In this document: positions 59,786-64,000 of the stretch, piece after piece | How the letters are laid out: each line of letters begins with the position of its first letter | Position numbering within the stretch: the stretch's first letter is position 1 | Assembly: GCA_024701455.1 (NCBI GenBank) | Contig: JABXYP010000001.1 | Span: 562,001-626,000, forward strand | Length of the DNA: 64,000 bases | Direction: 5' to 3' | Source of the DNA: Bacillus sp. A301a_S52 | Lineage (GTDB): Bacteria; Bacillota; Bacilli; Bacillales; Salisediminibacteriaceae | Program-made: the position numbers and the translations under genes | The notes under the pieces: generated by a model | Database searches by the model: none | Told to the model about the DNA's origin: nothing | What the model saw: the letters and a program-made list of their open reading frames with translations, nothing else

Positions 59786-60232
59786 TTAAATTTTTTGTCC
59801 AATTGCTTGAGCGAATTTATTAGCAAAATCAAGGCAAATATCTTCATCGTCAGGGAATAGCTCGACCTTTAAGCTGTCCGTCACGATTTGACCGCCGCAT
59901 TCTTTAACCGTATCTTCTAATATATTAACGGCACCACAGTAAACTTCATAAGCGGTGTCACCTGATCCGAAGATGGCGAATGATTTTCCAGATAGGTCCA
60001 TCTCCTCCATTTCTTCATGAAAGTCTAAGAAGTCATCAGGTAACTCGCCGTCTCCCCAAGTGAAAGCGCCTAGTATGATATAAGAATAATCGTCCATTTC
60101 GCTTGCTTCCGTATCCATGACATCTTGTTTGTCTACCTCAAGGCCAGCATTTTTTAAGCCCTTTTCGATAATGTCAGCCATTTCTTCCGTGTTCCCTGTC
60201 ATGCTAGCAAATACGAGTAATACTTTGGACAT
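59786..60232 (-). CDS. Flavodoxin
   Basis: 148 residues, short-chain flavodoxin: VLLVFASMTGNTEEMADII (FMN phosphate loop TxTGNT-like), SYIILGAFTWGDGELPDDFLDF (Trp stacking on the isoalloxazine) and FAIFGSGDTAYEVYCGAV. Very acidic. It carries low-potential electrons; Bacillus YkuN/YkuP are Fur-regulated replacements for ferredoxin under iron limitation, and the Fur box upstream of the neighbouring gene fits this. It could serve nitrate reductase or a desaturase. ATG follows AAAGGAG. Confidence 0.94.
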   Translation of the reverse strand: MSKVLLVFASMTGNTEEMADIIEKGLKNAGLEVDKQDVMDTEASEMDDYSYIILGAFTWGDGELPDDFLDFHEEMEEMDLSGKSFAIFGSGDTAYEVYCGAVNILEDTVKECGGQIVTDSLKVELFPDDEDICLDFANKFAQAIGQKI

Positions 60233-60255
60233 AAGTAAACATCTCCTTTAGAAAT

Positions 60256-61161
60256 TTAATGAACATGCTGGGGCATGTAAGACGTTGAAAACAATGATTC
60301 ATAAAGTCCTGCTACGAGAAAACGATCTTCGTGATTTGTGACACGCCATCCGTGCCCGTGAATCTGCGTACACGGGACGATTTTCTGCTCAGATAGGTAG
60401 ACTCGTGCTACGTGGCTTAAGCCTTGTTTATCGTGGGAGGTGGTCGTGTAAAGATATCCGTTGTGTTCAGAAAGATCTAAATAACATGCTTCCTTTACTG
60501 CAGCGTGACATGTTCTCCAAGTTAAGCTAGTGGTGTTTTGAGATGTTAGTTGGGCATAATCAACGCTTCCTTGATTCTTTCGGCAAGTACCAGCAGCGCA
60601 TATGAGCGTATCATCACGTTTTAATAGTGAGGCAATCATACGTCTATCATGTTTGAGGCGCTTTACGTGATGATTTGCTAAATCAACAGACCAAACGCCG
60701 CCGTAACGGGAATGAATTTTTGTACCGATGTAAAGCATTGACCCATCAATGCAAATGGAACGGATCGCTGGCTGGTCTCGGCCAAGGAGTTGGAAAGGTT
60801 GATATGTCTGCCATGTGTCACCGTAGTCCAATGATAGATAAAGTTGATAATTACTGTGGGTGACGATCATGTGTGCTGAGTTTATACATATACTCCAAGC
60901 AGCATCAGAGGCAGGAAGTTTTTTGTGTGACCATGTCCGTCCTGCGTCTAAACTAATAATAAATCTCCCAGCATCACCAGACCCGGCAATAATATGATCG
61001 CGTGATGTTAAATCTAAAATGCGATCCTTTACTTCACATGCTTTCTCATGGATGCCTTCTTTCGTAATGTGTAAAATACCATCGGAAACAGCAAGGAAAT
61101 AGTCGTTGTTTGTCCCGCTAACAACCGCCGTAGCCCCCTCAAAACAATCAGATAAACGCAA
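60256..61161 (-). CDS. BNR/beta-propeller repeat protein under a Fur box
   Basis: 301 residues with repeated propeller strands including BNR/Asp-box-like turns SLDAGRTWSHKKLP and SLDYGDTWQTYQPF, plus DGILHITKEG and YLYTTTSHDKQG. No signal peptide or membrane span is apparent, so it is probably cytoplasmic. Ends in a His-containing YMPQHVH. The TTG at 61159-61161 lies six bases after GAGGTG; the GTG at 61170 overlaps that site. It is co-oriented with flavodoxin 23 bases downstream. Function unknown; iron-starvation induction is predicted from the promoter. Confidence 0.75.
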   Translation of the reverse strand: MRLSDCFEGATAVVSGTNNDYFLAVSDGILHITKEGIHEKACEVKDRILDLTSRDHIIAGSGDAGRFIISLDAGRTWSHKKLPASDAAWSICINSAHMIVTHSNYQLYLSLDYGDTWQTYQPFQLLGRDQPAIRSICIDGSMLYIGTKIHSRYGGVWSVDLANHHVKRLKHDRRMIASLLKRDDTLICAAGTCRKNQGSVDYAQLTSQNTTSLTWRTCHAAVKEACYLDLSEHNGYLYTTTSHDKQGLSHVARVYLSEQKIVPCTQIHGHGWRVTNHEDRFLVAGLYESLFSTSYMPQHVH

Positions 61162-61198
61162 TAAGGTCACCTCATCTCAAATAATCAGCCTAGTATTA

Positions 61199-61227
61199 AT
61201 TTTATTGAGAATGATTATCATTGTCAA
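61199..61227 (-). promoter_or_regulatory. SigA promoter with overlapping Fur box
   Basis: On the minus strand: TTGACA (61227-61222), 17-base spacer, TAAAAT (61204-61199). The spacer contains TGATAATCATTCTCA (61220-61206), one mismatch from the 7-1-7 Fur box TGATAATNATTATCA. This should repress the propeller-flavodoxin unit when iron is plentiful. Confidence 0.8.
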
Positions 61228-61303
61228 TGTATTTTTATAATTGTCATGAGTTTGTAATGGGGACATGAGTTATGTGTCGCACATTTGTGGAAAAATAACA
61301 TAT

Positions 61304-61333
61304 AAAAAGCCCTGTAGCATACAGGACTTTTTA
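61304..61333. terminator. Intrinsic terminator of thiW
   Basis: AAAAAG.CCTGTA / TACAGG.CTTTTT with a 3-base loop and one mismatch; T-runs on both strands. Confidence 0.75.
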
Positions 61334-61349
61334 CGTAAGTAACGTAAGA

Positions 61350-61847
61350 TTATTTTTTCATAAATGAGTGAGGTAGTTTGTGAGAAGGAATACGTGAAAG
61401 GATTATCCATGCCAATAAAGCACCAGAAATACTAGATACAAAGAAGCCAGGGATGAAAAAGAACACACCGGCAGCTTGGCCTAAAAATACATGGGCGAGG
61501 GGGACTGCGAGCAAGGCACCAATGAAGGTTGTACCAATTACTTCACCGACAGCTGCAGCACCTTTATGCTTAAAAGTACGATAGGCGATGCCAGCCAATA
61601 AGGCTCCAACCATTCCGCCTGGGAAAGCAAGCAATGTTCCTATCCCCAGAAGGTTTCGCAATAAACCGATAGCAAATGCAATCAAGACGGCTGGTCCAGG
61701 TCCTAAAAGAACAGCGGCGATGACATTCACAGCGTGTTGGACAGGAAACGCTCGTGCCACACCGGCTGGGAACCATATAAACATTGCGCCCACAAGTCCG
61801 ATGGCTATTAGCATAGCCATTAATGTTAATTTGTAAGTTTGTGTCAT
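61350..61847 (-). CDS. thiW: ThiW, ECF transporter substrate-binding (S) component
   Basis: 165 residues, five to six membrane spans. MIWFPAGVARAFPVQHAVNVIAAVLLGPGPAVLIAFAIGLLRNLLGIGTLLAFPGGMVGALLAGI is the ThiW signature. It is the substrate-specific component of an energy-coupling-factor transporter for the thiazole moiety of thiamine; ATPase and T components are encoded elsewhere. A TPP riboswitch controls it. ATG follows GGGAGAG. Confidence 0.94.
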   Translation of the reverse strand: MTQTYKLTLMAMLIAIGLVGAMFIWFPAGVARAFPVQHAVNVIAAVLLGPGPAVLIAFAIGLLRNLLGIGTLLAFPGGMVGALLAGIAYRTFKHKGAAAVGEVIGTTFIGALLAVPLAHVFLGQAAGVFFFIPGFFVSSISGALLAWIILSRIPSHKLPHSFMKK

Positions 61848-61965
61848 GTGTTGAGTCTCTCCCTAGATATAATAGATTAAAGGACTAAAAAAAGCCAAGC
61901 CCTCTCATGACGATGAAAGAACCTGACTTTGGTCACATAAACATAGACGTTGACTGTTACGTGAC

Positions 61966-62055
61966 TACTTCCCTACGCTGGTATGAGCCAGATCAGGTTC
62001 TCAAGGGTTAAAAGGTTTTTACCTTTCTCTCAGCACATATTTATGGGCACCCCTA
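61966..62055 (-). promoter_or_regulatory. TPP (thi-box) riboswitch upstream of thiW
   Basis: On the minus strand: GGGGTGCCC, then GTGCTGAGAGAAAGG, AACCCTTGAGAACCTGATCTGG in two pieces and CATACCAGCGTAGGGAAG. The CUGAGA and ACCUGAUCUGG cores are diagnostic. Between it and thiW a hairpin with wobble pairs is followed by seven T (minus strand, around 61935-61885), consistent with transcription termination on TPP binding. The 317 bases beyond (62056-62373) contain no supported gene. Confidence 0.95.
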
Positions 62056-62373
62056 GTAGTTCATCTGTGTGTCTTAGATTGTATCAAACGTCTCTTAAAA
62101 GTCAATAAGAAGTGAAAGTTTAACACTATTAAACCATCGGGCAAATTGGCATTATAAGCTGAGTAACGAGCTATCTAGACATGCGGAAATGGTCATCTTT
62201 AAAAAATAAGTTCGTGTGTTATGAAAGAAAACAAGATAAAATACGAAGTGTAGAAGAGAAATTTAGCGGGAAAGAGAGTCTGATAAGCCACATTATACAG
62301 TGTGACTTCACAACAAAGAATAAGTCATTAAGAATAAAAGGTAATTATCATAAACTGATAGGAGGGTTCGAGA

Positions 62374-62853
62374 ATGAAAATAAGAGGTATGCGTGAAAGG
62401 TTGATTATCGGTTTAGAGTGGTCAGGGACATTTGAGGAAGCGGCTGAAGGGAAGATACACCCAGTTATCACTGAAGCTAAAGAACGAATAGAAGATATCA
62501 AAGGGAAAGTAAATCCTCATGAATTTATCGGAGTGTCTACCCATGACAGGAGAGATGGCTTTACGTACATCGGCGGTTGGGAAGTGGATAATGGAACTGA
62601 TGTCCCTCGTGGCATGGCATATCGGATTATTCCTGAAGGTGATTATCTTATTTATAAACATCGAAAAGATAAAGATATTAGTGAGACCTATAAGGAAATT
62701 AAACAAGAGTTAATAGAAAGAGGTCTGACGCCATTGAAGCCTGAGGACATAGACGCTTTTGATGACATTCCCCTTAAGATCGAGCTTCATAACGCCGAAA
62801 AAATATTAGTGGACGAACCGGTATTTGAGATTCATATCCCGGTTGCCAGATAA
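62374..62853 (+). CDS. GyrI-like/AraC effector-binding domain protein
   Basis: 159 residues, a stand-alone GyrI-like small-molecule-binding domain: RLIIGLEWSGTFEEAAEGKIHPVITEAKERI, EFIGVSTHDRRDGFTYIGGWEVD, VPRGMAYRIIPEGDYLIYKHRK, SETYKEIKQELIERGL and the closing Glu-containing FEIHIPV. Lacks a DNA-binding domain, so it may bind a toxic cationic ligand. ATG at 62374 follows ATAGGAGGG. Terminator downstream; monocistronic. Confidence 0.82.
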   Translation: MKIRGMRERLIIGLEWSGTFEEAAEGKIHPVITEAKERIEDIKGKVNPHEFIGVSTHDRRDGFTYIGGWEVDNGTDVPRGMAYRIIPEGDYLIYKHRKDKDISETYKEIKQELIERGLTPLKPEDIDAFDDIPLKIELHNAEKILVDEPVFEIHIPVAR

Positions 62854-62860
62854 AATTTGT

Positions 62861-62896
62861 AAAACTAGGAGGTGGCTAAGCAATCTCCTAGTTTTT
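62861..62896 (+). terminator. Intrinsic terminator overlapped by a repeat target
   Basis: Perfect 11-bp stem AAAACTAGGAG / CTCCTAGTTTT with TTTTT tail. The following AT makes TTTAT (62894-62898), the left flank of a repeat copy. Confidence 0.85.
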
Positions 62897-62952
62897 ATCA
62901 CACGCTAATGTCCTAATTCACTCAACTCCCACTGATTGAAAGTGCGTTTTAT
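62894..62952 (+). repeat. Deletion derivative of the TTTAT-flanked repeat
   Basis: TTTAT at 62894-62898 and 62948-62952. Keeps cacacgctaatgtcctaattcactc, half of hairpin 2 (cccactgattgaaag) and the tgcgt right end. The stretch 62953-63311 shows no supported gene. Confidence 0.8.
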
Positions 62953-63311
62953 ATTATACTTGTTTTTAAAAATGAGCGAGTGAAAGACAGTGAATCTCAG
63001 AGAATCAGTCAGGTGCGAAGTGGCAATAATGTTATAGGTTTTCATCGGACTGTTTAGCTGAAGGTAAGTCCTCTCGAAAAGTGTCTGTCTATAGCAAATG
63101 AGCACTGATTTGGCCGTATTTCATATGAAGATAATAAATTGAGTCGTCCCTGGTAACGTTAGTCTTACTTTTGGCTACTTGTTTATGGGTGAACCTTTTA
63201 ACCGTTATGAGAAATTAAGCGTTTACGTGCTTCAATAGAAAAATTGGAACGGGATGAAAAAAGAGTCGATTTGTGTAGGAAATCATTGACGGATATTTTT
63301 TTGAAAAAGAG

Positions 63312-63340
63312 TTGCATATTTTCTGAAATTTCGGTACAAT
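63312..63340 (+). promoter_or_regulatory. SigA promoter of the S-box leader
   Basis: TTGCAT (63312-63317), 17 bases, TACAAT (63335-63340), about 50 bases upstream of the riboswitch. Confidence 0.65.
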
Positions 63341-63389
63341 TGGGAACAATTAGATTTTAGATTGGGAAATAAATGAATATAATGGAACG

Positions 63390-63498
63390 TTCTTATCACG
63401 AGAGGTGGAGGGAAAGGCCCTACGAAACCTCAGCAACCAGCCGGCTTTAAGCGGTCAGGTGCTAATTCCTGCAAGAAGAAAACTTGCAAAGATAAGGA
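63390..63498 (+). promoter_or_regulatory. SAM (S-box) riboswitch
   Basis: CTTATCACGAGAGGTGGAGGG, GGCCCTACGAAACCTCAGCAACC, a variable P3 (agccggctttaagcggt), GGTGCTAATTCCTGC and GATAAGGAG closing P1. All S-box core segments are present in order. A terminator follows, so SAM binding should stop transcription of the downstream gene. Confidence 0.96.
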
Positions 63499-63525
63499 GA
63501 GGACTCAATTGCCATGTTATTAAGC

Positions 63526-63558
63526 AACCTTCTTCTTATTTTTGAAGAAGGTTTTTTT
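63526..63558 (+). terminator. Expression-platform terminator of the S-box
   Basis: Perfect stem AACCTTCTTC / GAAGAAGGTT followed by TTTTTTT. Confidence 0.88.
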
Positions 63559-63647
63559 GTCGTTGCGGGTCTCTTCTCTAAATGCTCATAAATATGGATA
63601 GGAACAAAGGTATGCAAGAACGTTACTAAAGGAGGGGTTGACGTTAA

Positions 63648-64000
63648 ATGAGTAAAGACACTAACGAGTTAGAAACAAAGATTGTGCAAATCGGAAACCG
63701 CAGTGAGTCAACAACTGGAACGGTTAGTGTTCCTATTTATTGTTCCACGGCATACAGACATGAAGGGATTGGGCAATCGACTGGTTATGATTATTCGAGA
63801 TCAGGAAATCCCACGAGAGAAGTACTGGAAGAGGCGATCGCGTCATTAGAAGGTGGTGATCAAGGGTTTGCCTGTTCTTCTGGAATGGCCGCTATTCAAG
63901 TTGTCCTATCACTTTTTAATAGTGGTGATGATATTTTAGCAACGAGTGATTTATATGGGGGAACTTACCGTTTATTTGAAGAGTGCTGGCGGCGTTGGGG
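63648..64000 (+). CDS. metI: Cystathionine gamma-synthase / O-acetylhomoserine thiolyase, N-terminus (MetI-like)
   Basis: 118 residues before the window ends. TKIVQIGNRSESTTGTVSVPIYCSTAYRH, YDYSRSGNPTREVLEEAIASLEGG, FACSSGMAAIQVVLSLFNSGDDI and SDLYGGTYRLFEE are N-terminal motifs of the Cys/Met metabolism PLP family. The active-site Lys lies beyond the edge. S-box control is shared with Bacillus metIC, so this is most likely MetI, making cystathionine from homoserine ester and cysteine. ATG at 63648 follows AAAGGAGGGG. Confidence 0.93.
   Translation, partial: MSKDTNELETKIVQIGNRSESTTGTVSVPIYCSTAYRHEGIGQSTGYDYSRSGNPTREVLEEAIASLEGGDQGFACSSGMAAIQVVLSLFNSGDDILATSDLYGGTYRLFEECWRRW

Noticed and set aside
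62181..62396. 71-codon ORF upstream of the GyrI-like gene
   Set aside because: Overlaps the well-initiated start at 62374 and lacks a ribosome site.

Overview
The window reads as chromosome from a low-GC, endospore-forming member of the Bacillaceae. Pointers are the CotX-type coat protein, TnrA-, SigB- and SigK-like sites, S-box and TPP riboswitches, Bacillus-type gene families and strong Shine-Dalgarno sequences. The poly-gamma-glutamate operon, a Ktr-type potassium transporter and DUF2294/DUF2188/DUF1540 proteins suggest an alkaliphilic or halotolerant soil/soda-lake relative (Salipaludibacillus/Alkalihalobacillus-like). That genus guess is inference. There are no rRNA or tRNA genes, phage, CRISPR or complete insertion sequences.

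Layout. 1-15.7 kb: stress and spore genes, including two manganese catalases, a Mn/Fe superoxide dismutase with an N-terminal extension, a glyoxalase, a DJ-1/PfpI protein with a SigB-like promoter, DUF1540, DUF2294, DUF3231 and CotX. 15.9-25.9 kb: a complete nitrate assimilation block on the minus strand (narK, nirB, nirD, nasC, a TrpD2-like gene, cobA/sumT, sirohydrochlorin chelatase, precorrin-2 dehydrogenase) behind two TnrA-like boxes. 26.3-27.8 kb: TetR regulator and methyltransferase. 28.2-39.5 kb: a C4-dicarboxylate locus with a CitA/DcuS-type two-component system, a DASS transporter, two-subunit class I fumarase and a type-E (SdhABE) succinate dehydrogenase/fumarate reductase, interrupted by an SDR/WYL divergent pair. 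40-48.5 kb: mixed housekeeping genes (TRIC channel, YflT, DUF1836, YplQ, YihY, YwbE, PatB, KtrB/D). 48.5-53.5 kb: pgsBCA plus a membrane-anchored gamma-glutamyltransferase. 53.9-55.4 kb: mqnB-mqnD of the futalosine menaquinone route. 55.6-61.8 kb: YdaT-like protein, CopA, a wrecked GNAT gene, a Fur-box-controlled beta-propeller/flavodoxin pair and TPP-riboswitch-controlled thiW. The right edge carries an S-box riboswitch and the start of metI.

The most unusual feature is a dispersed element of about 150 bp, with roughly 19 full, partial or tandem copies in 64 kb, all in the same orientation on the plus strand. Full copies sit between direct repeats of TTTAT and have no obvious terminal inverted repeats. 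They fold into two hairpins whose outer stem shows compensatory changes between copies. Two copies interrupt genes (a DUF2188 gene and a GNAT gene), each with a net insertion of exactly 154 bp. The GNAT copy carries the variant duplication TCTAT on both sides, which shows the flank is target-derived. Other copies lie in the T-tract of terminators or on the TAA stop codon of genes. By recall this resembles the bcr1 repeat of the Bacillus cereus group (about 155 bp, flanked by TTTAT), but in a different lineage. No autonomous partner is visible in the window.
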